Assembly: GCA_016784875.1 (NCBI GenBank)
Contig: JADHTX010000004.1
Span: 1 to 35,548, forward strand
Reading direction: 5' to 3'
DNA from: Methylobacter sp.
GTDB lineage: Bacteria; Pseudomonadota; Gammaproteobacteria; Methylococcales; Methylomonadaceae
DNA length: 35,548 nt
This document shows positions 1-10,085 of the stretch, piece by piece. The notes under the pieces were generated by a model, which saw only the letters and a list, made by a program, of their open reading frames with translations, was not told the DNA's origin and did not search any database. Position 1 is the stretch's first letter; each line of letters begins with the position of its first letter. A program made the translations under genes and the position numbers.

Positions 1-67
1 TCATCCATCATTCACACATTTTTATGCTGGGAGGAGAAAGCTATCGGCTGAAATCAAAACTGAATAA

Positions 68-1561
68 GTGATTTTTCTCTGGAAAAGTGGCTCAAAATTA
101 ATGGCCAAAAATGGCTCAATTCTGTTGGCCATTGACAGTGATGCGTCTGCGTTACTCAAATTTGAAAACCATACCTTAATTCCACTGGCGGTTAACGGCT
201 TATCGGAGGATACCTTGGGACGGCGGTTTGTTGTCAGTGAACATCCGCGTCTGGCGCAAATTTTAGCTTCCGATCAATCGGTACGTTTTGCCGCCGATTC
301 GGAGTTGCCCGATCCTTATGACGGCCTCATTGAAACCGATAATGATCAACTTTTGGTACATGATTGTATGGGGGTTACACTATTTATCGACGGCAAGCCC
401 TGGGGGGTTTTAACCTTGGATGCACTGGCTCCCGGCACTTTTGACCATATTGATGCCATGCAACTGACTACTTTTATTAGTCTGACAGCGGCTACGGTTA
501 AAGCGGCCGGATTGATTGCCTCCTTGGAACAGCGGGCACGTTATGCGACGCAAACTTTATTCAGAGAGAATGCCGACCACGACATGATAGGCGACAGCGA
601 ATGTATGCGGAAATTGCGTAATGAAATTTCTATCGTCGCTCCGTCACAACTGGCTGTGTTAATTTTGGGCGAGACCGGCGTAGGCAAAGAACTGGTTGCG
701 TTGCGTATTCATCTGGAATCGACTCACGCCGATCAGGTCATGGTATACGTTAATTGCGCGGCATTACCTGAAAATATTGCCGAGAGTGAATTATTCGGTC
801 ATATCAAAGGCGCATTTTCCGGGGCTATTAACGATAGAACCGGTAAGTTTGAACTAGCTAATGGCGGCACGATTTTTCTGGATGAAATCGGTGAACTACC
901 GCTTTCCATTCAGGCAAAGATATTGCGTACTTTACAAAATGGCGAGATACAACGTGTCGGCAGCGATCAACAGATCAAAGTGAATGTGCGAGTCATTGCC
1001 GCTACCAATCGCAATCTGCAACAAGAAGTCGCGGCGGGACTTTTTCGCCCGGATCTTTACCACCGATTAGCGGTTTACCCGATGCATGTTCCGGCCTTAC
1101 GGGAACGAGGAAAAGATGTTTTATTGTTGGCGGGGGCTTTTCTGGAAAAAAACCAGCAGCGTTTGGGCGTTAAAAAGTTGCGTTTGGATCAAAACGCCAA
1201 AAAAGCCTTGCTGGATTACCGCTGGCCAGGCAACATTCGTGAACTTGAACATTTACTCAGCAGGGCAGCGCTTAAATCGGCGACCCCTGAAAATCGTCAA
1301 GCCGATTTTATAACCATTTCCCCTGATTATTTGGATATAGTGTCGGAACCGTTGAATCATCCAGTTATCAAAATCGAAACTGATTTATTCCCAGTACCAG
1401 CCACGCCGATAAACTTAAAAAACGCCGTTGACGAATTTCAACGTCAACTCATCTTGCAACAACTTGCAGCTCAACAAGGCAATATGGCCGCTACCGCTCG
1501 TGCTCTGGGCTTGGATCGAGGTAATTTTCATCGCTTAATAAAACGGCTGGCGATTAATTAA
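68..1561 (+). CDS. norR: NorR-like sigma54-dependent transcriptional regulator (GAF-AAA+-Fis HTH), shortened N-terminus; start may be GTG 68 or ATG 101
   Basis: Protein has NorR-like GAF motifs (DASALLKF, HPRLAQI, ADSELPDPYDGLI), Walker A GETGVGKE, GAFSGA loop, Walker B GGTIFLDEIGEL, and C-terminal Fis-type HTH. Confidence 0.85.
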   Translation: MIFLWKSGSKLMAKNGSILLAIDSDASALLKFENHTLIPLAVNGLSEDTLGRRFVVSEHPRLAQILASDQSVRFAADSELPDPYDGLIETDNDQLLVHDCMGVTLFIDGKPWGVLTLDALAPGTFDHIDAMQLTTFISLTAATVKAAGLIASLEQRARYATQTLFRENADHDMIGDSECMRKLRNEISIVAPSQLAVLILGETGVGKELVALRIHLESTHADQVMVYVNCAALPENIAESELFGHIKGAFSGAINDRTGKFELANGGTIFLDEIGELPLSIQAKILRTLQNGEIQRVGSDQQIKVNVRVIAATNRNLQQEVAAGLFRPDLYHRLAVYPMHVPALRERGKDVLLLAGAFLEKNQQRLGVKKLRLDQNAKKALLDYRWPGNIRELEHLLSRAALKSATPENRQADFITISPDYLDIVSEPLNHPVIKIETDLFPVPATPINLKNAVDEFQRQLILQQLAAQQGNMAATARALGLDRGNFHRLIKRLAIN

Positions 1562-1586
1562 GTAATTACAGCAATTGGTTTTCTAA

Positions 1587-2669
1587 CTAACTTAGACGTT
1601 TTTGCCAAATATTACAAAGCTCAACGGAGATAGGCAGCTCATTCAACAAAGCAGATATATCAGGTGGTACAATTGAGTTTGCTGGCGAATTGACAGCCCA
1701 AAGCAACAGCCCTTCAAATAGTCCTGCGGCTTCCATAATTGATTGCCCATCCAGCCAAACTGGAAATAGTCGTACTTCAAAGGTATGTTTATCCAATGTC
1801 GGATAAATGATGTTTTTCAGGTTGAAATCACAATATTTAGTGACCTCTAATTGGGCTAATGATTGTCTAGCCTCTTCCCAATTTTTTTTACTCCACTCTG
1901 GATTTCGCACTAGATCATAAAGCTCACGATTCCAATTACCGAGCCTTCGACAATGTAAATTGGTTTGGACTAATTGTCGCAACTCTAAACCATAAGTCCA
2001 TAACAGTCTCACTAGGTTCGCTAAAACTGAAGCTGATTGCAATGGCATCGCATCAAAATGAATATGCGTTGCCCCTTCTTTAGGGGCAGTAAATCCCAAA
2101 AATCGTACAGTTGTTAAGAGAGATTCTAAATGTGCTAAATGATTCTTCTCAATAGGCGGTGTAATCAATTCACATGGCCGTTCGCGCTCGCCTGGAAGTG
2201 GAGCCGCAATCGCAATTGCCGCACCCGTTCGATCAGTAATGCGTACCATGCCGCCTTGACTCGATTGCGGTTCAGTTCCAAACAAATGCGCAATAGGTGT
2301 AAGCACCTCTGAAACCGGAGCGGTTGGGTCGGCCTGTTGCATTACCAGCTGTAGAAGACGAGCTTCATCACTGACAATGCGATACCAACCCGGTAGCGGT
2401 GGATGGGATCTGTCACAATCTTCCTGAAGCGTTAAATCATCGACGCATTGCGCCATTATCTGCCCAGCAGAATCGAGCACCTCAAATCCTTGGGTAAGGT
2501 TATTGAATAAAGGTTGCCCGGAAACTTTACTCGGCTCAACTTGCGGGTGAAAAAAAGAACGGACAGTTCCATTATGTTGCTGAGCGATTTTTAACGCTAA
2601 GTCGCGTCTACTAAGCCCCTTTGGAGCCATCAATTCAATTTCAACCCCTATTTTCCAGTTGATTTCCAT
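1587..2669 (-). CDS. Amidoligase family protein (glutamine-synthetase-like, Amidoligase_2-type)
   Basis: Motifs GVEIELMAP near N-terminus, ATHIHFDA, KYCDFNLKN, TFEVRLFP match my knowledge of the amidoligase family. Confidence 0.75.
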   Translation of the reverse strand: MEINWKIGVEIELMAPKGLSRRDLALKIAQQHNGTVRSFFHPQVEPSKVSGQPLFNNLTQGFEVLDSAGQIMAQCVDDLTLQEDCDRSHPPLPGWYRIVSDEARLLQLVMQQADPTAPVSEVLTPIAHLFGTEPQSSQGGMVRITDRTGAAIAIAAPLPGERERPCELITPPIEKNHLAHLESLLTTVRFLGFTAPKEGATHIHFDAMPLQSASVLANLVRLLWTYGLELRQLVQTNLHCRRLGNWNRELYDLVRNPEWSKKNWEEARQSLAQLEVTKYCDFNLKNIIYPTLDKHTFEVRLFPVWLDGQSIMEAAGLFEGLLLWAVNSPANSIVPPDISALLNELPISVELCNIWQKRLS

Positions 2670-2773
2670 ATGAGTAAATGATCTTAAATAAACTACGTCT
2701 ATTAAAATTAATGGGATATTTTATCTATTTGTTATTTATCGGTTTATCGAGGTTCTACAAAATAAGATTTCAA

Positions 2774-2802
2774 AATCGATATTATTGTAAATAATATCGA
2801 TT
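2774..2802. repeat. Perfect 13-bp inverted repeat with 3-nt spacer (AATCGATATTATT-GTA-AATAATATCGATT)
   Basis: Read directly; lies in the gap between the repeat protein (stop 2863) and the amidoligase gene (start 2669), both minus strand. Confidence 0.85.
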
Positions 2803-2862
2803 GAATAGAAAATCTGCGCATATCCTAAAATCGTTCATGCCGCTTATATCTATTTAAAGAAA

Positions 2863-3363
2863 TTATTGAGTCTGCGCGTTAGTTAATGCTTGTTGGACTG
2901 CGGTATTGTTACCGTTTAGTAGTAAACTACCGATTTTAAGCTTGGCATCCCAAGGTGTGGGTTTACCCCAAAATTTAGCCAGTAGCGCTGCGTCTTCGTA
3001 GGAATAGCTGTTGGCAAAAGCTTTGATTTCCTGATCTTCCACACTGGCTTGTTTAGCGTTATTTAGCGCCTGTTGAACCGCATCATTGTCACCGTTTAGA
3101 AGTAGACTACCGATTTTAAGCTTGGCATCCCAAGGTGTGGGTTTACCCCAGAAGTTAGCCAATAATACGGCATCTTCATAAGTGTAACTGTTAGCGAAAG
3201 CTTCGATTTCCCGGTCTTCTAAATTTCCTGATTGGGAGATGCTTTCATCGGCCTCAGCAGTCGCTATCCAGGGCATGTTATCAAGCATTATTGTTGGTGT
3301 GGTCAATGCAACTGATATAGCAATTGTTAGCGGAAGGTTATTTTTATTATTAGTAGATGACAT
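2863..3363 (-). CDS. Predicted secreted protein with two tandem ~60-aa repeats (WGKPTPWDAKLKIGSLLLNG motif), function unknown
   Basis: Hydrophobic N-terminus, then two near-identical units; DNA copies are offset by exactly 180 bp (anchors 2911 and 3091). Confidence 0.8.
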   Translation of the reverse strand: MSSTNNKNNLPLTIAISVALTTPTIMLDNMPWIATAEADESISQSGNLEDREIEAFANSYTYEDAVLLANFWGKPTPWDAKLKIGSLLLNGDNDAVQQALNNAKQASVEDQEIKAFANSYSYEDAALLAKFWGKPTPWDAKLKIGSLLLNGNNTAVQQALTNAQTQ

Positions 3364-3471
3364 AATTCCTTAACTCCATACAAGTTAAATATTCGAGACT
3401 TTTAGAATCCAAACTGGCTACTTAGATTGGACGTCAAAGTTGAATCTACCTTATGTGACAAGATAAGACTA

Positions 3472-4854
3472 CTATTTTCCAATACAAAAACTGGAAAATA
3501 TTTTCCCCAGCAAGTCATCCGAGGTAAATTTTCCGGTAATTTCTGCAAGGCTGTTCTGAGCTTGTCTTAAATCTTCCGCCACCAGTTCTCCGGCCTGACT
3601 GCCTCTTAACTGATTTAAAGCACTTTCGACAAATTCATGGCCTTTATTTAAGGCTTCGATATGTCGTCTTCGGGCGATAAACACGTTATCTGTAGCCTCG
3701 TTAAAACCGACACTCTGTTTGAGGTGTTGTTTTAATAGTTCCATTCCGTTTCCGGTTTTTATCGACAGGTAGATTTGAGCGCCTAGTTCAGTTTGTTTAA
3801 TTTCAGACTCCTGGCCCAACAAGTCTATTTTATTATAGATTAGGGTGATGTTGGCGCTCTGCGGCAGGGTTTTTAACAGCGATTCTGATTCCGGTTCTCT
3901 AATATCAATCAGTAACAGAATTTTATCGGCGTTTTTGATTTCTTCGTGAGCCCTGCGGATACCTTCTTGTTCAATCGCATTGTCACTTTCACGCAAGCCT
4001 GCGGTATCTATAATATGTAAAGGCATGCCGTCCAGCTGAATGCGTTCTTTTAACACATCGCGTGTGGTTCCAGCTATGTCTGTAACTATCGCCGCTTCAT
4101 GTCCGGCCAGCGCATTGAGCAGACTGGATTTTCCGGCGTTGGGTTTTCCTGCTAATACGACGGTCATGCCATCGCGCAGCAAGCGTCCTTGTTGAGCGAT
4201 TTTTTGAATCTGTTCAATGCGTTGTTGTAATTTAACTATCCGGTTTTCGACGACTCCATCGGTCAAAAAATCGATTTCTTCATCGACAAAGTCAATGGCC
4301 GCTTCGACGTAAATCCTGAGTTCGGTCAGCTCCTCGACCAGTTCATTGATCTGTACTGAAAAAACGCCTTGCATGGATTTTTGTGCCGACCGAACCGACT
4401 GTTCTGTACTGCTTTCTATTAAATCTGCGACTGCTTCAGCTTGAGCTAAATCGAGTTTGTTATTAAGAAAGGCACGTTCAGTAAATTCACCGGGATTGGC
4501 TAAGCGTGCGCCTAGAGATAGAACCCGCCTCAATAGCATGTCTAATACAACGCTGCCGCCATGTCCTTGAAGTTCGAGTATGTGTTCGCCTGTATATGAC
4601 GCGGGAGCTGGAAAATAAAGAGTGATGCCTGAATCGATTACGGTGCCGTCATCATCGAAAAAAGATGTATACAAGGCCTGTCGGGGAGTTAATGCTTTAG
4701 CGTATGTACCGCTAAACTGCTTGGAGGAAGTGCGGTGAATTAATTGTTTGGCGATTTCGGGAACTAATGCTCCCGAAATTCGAATAATACCAACACCGCC
4801 ATTCCCTGGCGGTGTTGCAATAGCTGCAATGGTATCTAGATTTTCAATATCCAC
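3472..4854 (-). CDS. mnmE: tRNA uridine-5-carboxymethylaminomethyl modification GTPase MnmE
   Basis: DTIAAIATPPGNGGVGIIRISG start, GKPNAGKSSLLN, DTAGLR, C-terminal FCIGK. Confidence 0.97.
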   Translation of the reverse strand: MDIENLDTIAAIATPPGNGGVGIIRISGALVPEIAKQLIHRTSSKQFSGTYAKALTPRQALYTSFFDDDGTVIDSGITLYFPAPASYTGEHILELQGHGGSVVLDMLLRRVLSLGARLANPGEFTERAFLNNKLDLAQAEAVADLIESSTEQSVRSAQKSMQGVFSVQINELVEELTELRIYVEAAIDFVDEEIDFLTDGVVENRIVKLQQRIEQIQKIAQQGRLLRDGMTVVLAGKPNAGKSSLLNALAGHEAAIVTDIAGTTRDVLKERIQLDGMPLHIIDTAGLRESDNAIEQEGIRRAHEEIKNADKILLLIDIREPESESLLKTLPQSANITLIYNKIDLLGQESEIKQTELGAQIYLSIKTGNGMELLKQHLKQSVGFNEATDNVFIARRRHIEALNKGHEFVESALNQLRGSQAGELVAEDLRQAQNSLAEITGKFTSDDLLGKIFSSFCIGK

Positions 4855-4865
4855 TTTAACTCAAG

Positions 4866-6578
4866 TTATGGCATTTTAGCTATTTGCCGGGTGATATACG
4901 ATTGTTGAATAATTGATAGCGTATTATTTACCACCCAATATAAAACCAAACCCGCCGGGAAAAACAGGAAGAAAACAGTAAAGACAATCGGAAACATCTT
5001 CATAACTTTTGCCTGTATCGGATCAATCGGTGCAGGGTTTAAGCTTTGCTGAATTTTCATGGTAATACCCATAATAACCGGCAATACAAAGAAAGGATCT
5101 TGTATCGATAAGTCTTGTATCCATAATGCAAAGGGCGCTTGACGAAACTCGACGGTTTCGCTCAACACCCAGTACAAACACATAAATACCGGAATCTGCA
5201 CCAAAATAGGCAAACAGCCGCCCAAAGGATTAACCTTTTCTTTTTTATACAAGGCCATCATTTCGGTATTAAAACGCGGTCTGTCATCAGCAAAACGTTC
5301 TTGCAATTCTTTAAGACGCGGCTGAATTTTACGCATTTTAGCCATTGACTTATAACTGGCTTGCGATAATGGGAAAAACAGTAATTTAATACAGATTGTT
5401 ACACCAATAATGGCTACGCCCCAATTACCGACTGCATCATGAATCTGATTCAATAACCAATAAATCGGTTTACCAATAAAGGTTAAAAAGCTGTAATCAA
5501 CGGTAAGCTCAAGACCAGGAGCGGTTTTTTCCATCATAGGCTGAATTTTAGGCCCTGCGAATAATTGCGCTACGAATTGTGCATCTGAATTTGCGTTAAC
5601 GGTGACTAATGGAGAATAAGTTCCGATCACATAACGTCCTTCATTCAACGCTTTGGTATAGAAATGATTTTCCTGATCCGCTGGCGGAACCCATGCTGAG
5701 GCAAAATAATGCTGAATGATTGCTGTCCAACCCCCTATGGTTGCAACATCAAGCTTTTCATCATCCATGTCGTCATAGCTTATTTTTTGATATTTTTCTT
5801 TTTCGGTATAAATAACTCCGCCGGCATAAGCTCTCATTCCGCCAGTTAACATTCCCCCGGTGCTTGTCGAACCAGGAACTCGAAGTAACTGACTATATTG
5901 CCTTCCTGACCAAGCCTTACCAGAATCATTTTTAACTTTTTGTGCCAAAGTTATTTGATAGCTACCTCGCTTAAAGGTAAATAATTTGGTAATAGTCAGA
6001 CCATTATTATCGGTCCATGTTAAAGGCACAGTTAAACTATCGTCGCCAAGTTTTAGTTCATAACTTTTTTGTTCGTTTTCAAATACCGTATGATGATTCG
6101 GAGCCGTCGCGGAACCGCTATCGGCAATTAAACCGCTTTGTGCGACAAATAGTTTTTCTTGGCTGCTATCAAATAAACGCACTGGGGCAGTGTTTTTTTC
6201 TGCCGCCGATAAACCAATCAGTTCACGCATACTATTTACAACACTGTTAGCTTTTTCTACAGGATAAGCTAATAAATCCAGATTTTGGATTGTGCCCCCT
6301 TGCATATCAATTTCCAGTGCAAGCACATCGGTTTTAACGGTAATGATGTTGGAGGATGACAATGTTGCCAATGGAACCGCTGTAATATCTTGATCTGTTG
6401 TTCCTGTTTGGGTTGAAGTGCCCGTAGCAGAAGGTAAATCTTCTTTCGTGTTGACCACTACCGCATCTTCAATAGCAGCAACTTCAGGTTTCGGTCCATA
6501 GTCTTGTTGCCAAGCTTGTTGCAGCATAAAAACAAGCATTGCAAAAGTAACGATCAGTACAAATCTTATATTATCCAT
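4866..6578 (-). CDS. yidC: Membrane protein insertase YidC (start MDNIRFVL; the ORF track extends it upstream to 6623)
   Basis: [10 protein letters not shown]... start, conserved 60KD_IMP domain ([36 protein letters not shown]). Confidence 0.96.
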   Translation of the reverse strand: MDNIRFVLIVTFAMLVFMLQQAWQQDYGPKPEVAAIEDAVVVNTKEDLPSATGTSTQTGTTDQDITAVPLATLSSSNIITVKTDVLALEIDMQGGTIQNLDLLAYPVEKANSVVNSMRELIGLSAAEKNTAPVRLFDSSQEKLFVAQSGLIADSGSATAPNHHTVFENEQKSYELKLGDDSLTVPLTWTDNNGLTITKLFTFKRGSYQITLAQKVKNDSGKAWSGRQYSQLLRVPGSTSTGGMLTGGMRAYAGGVIYTEKEKYQKISYDDMDDEKLDVATIGGWTAIIQHYFASAWVPPADQENHFYTKALNEGRYVIGTYSPLVTVNANSDAQFVAQLFAGPKIQPMMEKTAPGLELTVDYSFLTFIGKPIYWLLNQIHDAVGNWGVAIIGVTICIKLLFFPLSQASYKSMAKMRKIQPRLKELQERFADDRPRFNTEMMALYKKEKVNPLGGCLPILVQIPVFMCLYWVLSETVEFRQAPFALWIQDLSIQDPFFVLPVIMGITMKIQQSLNPAPIDPIQAKVMKMFPIVFTVFFLFFPAGLVLYWVVNNTLSIIQQSYITRQIAKMP

Positions 6579-6804
6579 TCTTATTACCAAATTTTTCTGG
6601 AACGGGATCAATACCACCTTCATGGAACGGATGGCATCTTAATAATCTTTTGAGAGTGAGATAGGAGCCGATAATGGCTCCATGGAGCTGAAGCGCTTCC
6701 AGAGAATAACTTGAACAACTTGGATAGAAGCGACACCGATTTCCAAGCAGAGGGCTAATAAAGTACTTATAAAACCTTATAATTGCTATGAGCACGAATC
6801 GCAT
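6571..6804 (-). CDS. yidD: Membrane protein insertion efficiency factor YidD
   Basis: [40 protein letters not shown]. Confidence 0.95.
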   Translation of the reverse strand: MRFVLIAIIRFYKYFISPLLGNRCRFYPSCSSYSLEALQLHGAIIGSYLTLKRLLRCHPFHEGGIDPVPEKFGNKNG

Positions 6805-7154
6805 CGGGATACCAATTTAAGCCAATGTCTTTCCAAAGATTTTCTTAACAAATCTAATGGAGCATCTACGGCTTCTCTACGAGCCAAAACAACAATATCA
6901 ATATTTCCCAATTTATGTTGTTTTATTCTAAAGTTTTCCCGAACAGTTCGTTTAATCAAATTCCTTTGCACTGCCTTTCTTATATTTTTTTTAGCAATTG
7001 CCAAGCCTAGCCTCGGATGATCAAAATCGTTCCGTATAGCTAACAGGGTAAAATATTGGTCACTTGATTTTACAGGCTTAGCAAAAACCTTTTTATATTC
7101 AGCCGGTTTTTTTAACCGTAACTGCGGGGGGAAACTAAAAACTTCTTCAGCCAC
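6786..7154 (-). CDS. rnpA: Ribonuclease P protein component (GTG start)
   Basis: Position between rpmH and yid[26 protein letters not shown] motif. Confidence 0.95.
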   Translation of the reverse strand: MAEEVFSFPPQLRLKKPAEYKKVFAKPVKSSDQYFTLLAIRNDFDHPRLGLAIAKKNIRKAVQRNLIKRTVRENFRIKQHKLGNIDIVVLARREAVDAPLDLLRKSLERHWLKLVSRCDSCS

Positions 7155-7165
7155 ACAACCATCAA

Positions 7166-7300
7166 CTAAACGGTTAACTGGGCGCGTCCTTTTGCTCTAC
7201 GAGCATTGATAACTCTACGGCCACCGACTGTTGCCATTCTTGCACGAAAACCATGAGTTCTTGCGCGTTTAATTTTACTGGGTTGGTATGTTCTTTTCAT
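7166..7300 (-). CDS. rpmH: 50S ribosomal protein L34 (44 aa; not in the supplied ORF track)
   Basis: Manual translation [44 protein letters not shown]. Confidence 0.98.
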   Translation of the reverse strand: MKRTYQPSKIKRARTHGFRARMATVGGRRVINARRAKGRAQLTV

Positions 7301-7469
7301 TGTACTTAAGGCCTGATCAGGTGAGTGTTAACAAAAACAGATAAAAAAGACAGCGGATGATAAAATAAACAGCTAGGCCTGTCAATTCTGTAGAGCAATG
7401 TTTTATTACTGTATAGTGCTAAAACGCAAAATTACTTCATTACACTAATCAACTTTAATTACTATTTCA

Positions 7470-8786
7470 ATGAGCTCAATTTGGAACAACTGCCTCTCTA
7501 AACTTGAAAATGAAATTTCAGGTTCTGACTTTAGTACATGGATAAGGCCCCTTCAGGCCATAGAAAACGATGGACAAATAAAATTATTAGCCCCAAACCG
7601 GTTCGTACTGGATTGGGTTAAAGAGCATCATTTTGCTAAAATCGAAGAAACGATTTATGAATTTTCTAACGGAACATTTAATTTAAGTCTTGAAATTGGT
7701 TCCAAAAATTCATCCGTTACTCCTGCCGCAAAAATAGCCAAGCCTGCCGGTACTCAAAAATCCAGCCCCAACTTCCTCAATAAGGCGTTTACCTTCGACA
7801 ACTTTGTTGAGGGTAAATCTAATCAATTAGCTCGGGCAGCTTCTATGCAGGTTTCTGAAAACATTGGCAAAGCTTATAACCCATTGCTAATTTACGGCAG
7901 TTCAGGCTTGGGTAAAACGCATATGATGCATGCAATTGGTAATGCCGTTTTACAAAAAAATCCATCGGCAACTGTTGTTTATCTGCATTCTGAAAAATTC
8001 GTTCAGGATATGGTTAGGGCATTACAACAAAACTCTATTAATGCATTTAAAGAATTTTATCGCGGCGTTGATGTGCTGTTAATTGACGACATACAATTTT
8101 TTGCTGGAAAAGAGCGCTCTCAGGAAGAGTTTTTTCATACGTTCAATACATTATTGGAAAAAAAACATCAAGTTATCTTAACTTGTGATAAATATCCTAA
8201 AGAAATTATAGGTCTTGAAGATCGCTTAAAATCACGATTTGGCTGGGGACTTCCTGTTTTAATCGAACCTCCTGATATGGAAACCAGAGCCGCTATTTTA
8301 ATGAAGAAAGCGGCTTTGGTTAATATTGAATTAGCTCAGGATGTGGCTTTTTTTATTGCTAAACGGATTCCTTCCAACGTTCGAGATCTCGAAGGCGCTT
8401 TACGAAGAGTTATTGCTAACGCACAGTTTACCGGTCGCGAGATCACCATCGACTTTACCAAAGAAGCACTGCATGATTTAATTTCTTTGCAAGATAAACT
8501 CGTTAATATCGACAATATACAAAAAACAGTTGCGGAGTATTTTAAAATTCGCGTTGCTGATTTGTCTTCTAAAAATAGAAAACAATCCATTACTCGACCA
8601 AGACAAATGGCTATGTGCTTAGCCAGAGAACTAACATCACACAGTTTTCCTGAAATTGGCGATGCCTTCGGCGGTCGTGATCACACCACGGTAATGAATG
8701 CCTGTAAACGAATAGCCGAATTAAAAGAAGCCGATAATAAAATTGCAGAAGATTATTCCAACCTGTTGAGAACTCTGTCACATTAG
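7470..8786 (+). CDS. dnaA: Chromosomal replication initiator protein DnaA
   Basis: [49 protein letters not shown]-terminal [15 protein letters not shown]. Confidence 0.98.
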   Translation: MSSIWNNCLSKLENEISGSDFSTWIRPLQAIENDGQIKLLAPNRFVLDWVKEHHFAKIEETIYEFSNGTFNLSLEIGSKNSSVTPAAKIAKPAGTQKSSPNFLNKAFTFDNFVEGKSNQLARAASMQVSENIGKAYNPLLIYGSSGLGKTHMMHAIGNAVLQKNPSATVVYLHSEKFVQDMVRALQQNSINAFKEFYRGVDVLLIDDIQFFAGKERSQEEFFHTFNTLLEKKHQVILTCDKYPKEIIGLEDRLKSRFGWGLPVLIEPPDMETRAAILMKKAALVNIELAQDVAFFIAKRIPSNVRDLEGALRRVIANAQFTGREITIDFTKEALHDLISLQDKLVNIDNIQKTVAEYFKIRVADLSSKNRKQSITRPRQMAMCLARELTSHSFPEIGDAFGGRDHTTVMNACKRIAELKEADNKIAEDYSNLLRTLSH

Positions 8787-8798
8787 GCGGGAGTAACC

Positions 8799-8807
8799 TG
8801 TGGATAA
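8799..8807 (-). promoter_or_regulatory. DnaA box (TTATCCACA on minus strand)
   Basis: TGTGGATAA at 8799-8807; exact match to the consensus box. Confidence 0.8.
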
Positions 8808-8866
8808 CTTGATACTTTACTGACAACCTTTACTTAACCCCAAAGCATACACATCAACGTACACCT

Positions 8867-8875
8867 TTAACCACA
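8867..8875 (+). promoter_or_regulatory. Candidate variant DnaA box TTAACCACA
   Basis: One mismatch to TTATCCACA, dnaA-dnaN intergenic region. Confidence 0.45.
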
Positions 8876-8921
8876 TTATTTATAACAATATAGCTAATTG
8901 ATTTTTAAGGACAAAAAGCTG

Positions 8922-8930
8922 TTTTCCACA
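8922..8930 (+). promoter_or_regulatory. Candidate variant DnaA box TTTTCCACA
   Basis: One mismatch to TTATCCACA, dnaA-dnaN intergenic region. Confidence 0.5.
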
Positions 8931-8974
8931 GTTTCCTTTTAAGCTAATAGTAATAATAGAGAAAATATTCTTTT

Positions 8975-10075
8975 ATGAAATTTATTATTAATAGAGAAGA
9001 GATTTTGCTTCCTTTACAGCAAATCGTCAGCGTAATTGAGAAAAGGCAAACAATGCCTATTCTTTCTAATGTGCTGATGGTTATTGAAGAGGACCAGCTG
9101 ATTTTAACGGGTACCGATTTGGAAATTCAGATCATTGCTAAAATTAACATTGCAACTGCGACCCCAGGGGCGATTACAGTCCCCGCTAGAAAATTTTTAG
9201 ATATTTGTAGGTTAGTACCAAGTGGAGCAGAAATTAAATTTGAATTGCAGGACGATAAGGTAAAAATAGCTTCAAGTCGAAGTCGTTTTTCATTGAGTTG
9301 TTTACCTGCCGATAATTATCCTGAATTTGCTGAGTCCGAACTTGAAAATCATTTATTTATTACGGCTGGTAAATTAAAAAAAGCCTTTGATAAGACGATC
9401 TTCTGCATGGCTAATCAAGATGTTCGCTATTATCTGAACGGCTTGTTATTTAATGTCTTTAACAGTAAATTTAAGCTGGTTGCTTCTGACGGACATAGAT
9501 TGTCTATTTATGAAGATAATTTAGAACAGCCTACCGGTTTTGAAGCCAGAATTATTCTTCCAAGAAAAGGTGTACTGGAACTCAGTAGATTACTTGACGA
9601 TCCGGAAGCTGAACTAAAAATTGAGTTTTCCAGCAACAATATTCGTATTTTTATCAAAAACCTGATTTTTTCTGCAAAATTAGTGGACTCAAAATATCCT
9701 GATTTTGGCAAAGTTTTTCAACAAGATTTTTTTAATCAAATTCATATCCAAAAGCAAATACTAAAAGACGCTTTAACTCGTGTTGCTATCTTGTCGAATG
9801 AAAAATTTAAGGGAGTGACTTTTGATATTACGCCTGACCGTTTAAAAATAAGTACCCATAACCCTGAACATGATGAAGCTGAGGAAGAGTTGGTTATTGA
9901 CTACACTGGCGAGCCCTTAACAATTGCTTTTAATGCCCAGTATTTATTGGATGCTGTATCCAACTTAGATTCTGAACTTGCTGTTTTAACTATTGCGAGT
10001 AATGCCAGTAGCTGTTTTATTGATGAACCGGGTGATTGTGGGTATAAATTTATTGTTATGCCCATGAGATTATAA
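8975..10075 (+). CDS. dnaN: DNA polymerase III beta subunit (sliding clamp)
   Basis: MKFIINREEILLPLQQI..., C-terminal KFIVMPMRL; synteny with dnaA/recF. Confidence 0.97.
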   Translation: MKFIINREEILLPLQQIVSVIEKRQTMPILSNVLMVIEEDQLILTGTDLEIQIIAKINIATATPGAITVPARKFLDICRLVPSGAEIKFELQDDKVKIASSRSRFSLSCLPADNYPEFAESELENHLFITAGKLKKAFDKTIFCMANQDVRYYLNGLLFNVFNSKFKLVASDGHRLSIYEDNLEQPTGFEARIILPRKGVLELSRLLDDPEAELKIEFSSNNIRIFIKNLIFSAKLVDSKYPDFGKVFQQDFFNQIHIQKQILKDALTRVAILSNEKFKGVTFDITPDRLKISTHNPEHDEAEEELVIDYTGEPLTIAFNAQYLLDAVSNLDSELAVLTIASNASSCFIDEPGDCGYKFIVMPMRL

Positions 10076-10085
10076 ACTTGCCGTA

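Larger units (their letters stand above)
8787..8974. other. Candidate oriC (dnaA-dnaN intergenic)
   Basis: Three DnaA-box-like 9-mers, an AT-rich stretch, and divergent gene polarity around rpmH/dnaA. Confidence 0.55.

Noticed and set aside
2863-3363. 180-bp-spaced repeat considered as a CRISPR-like array
   Set aside because: Only two copies, and period and content fit an in-frame protein repeat; no array or cas genes seen anywhere.
7301-7469. rpmH-dnaA gap as oriC
   Set aside because: No perfect DnaA box found by eye; only a CCTGATCAGG palindrome. The dnaA-dnaN gap is better supported.
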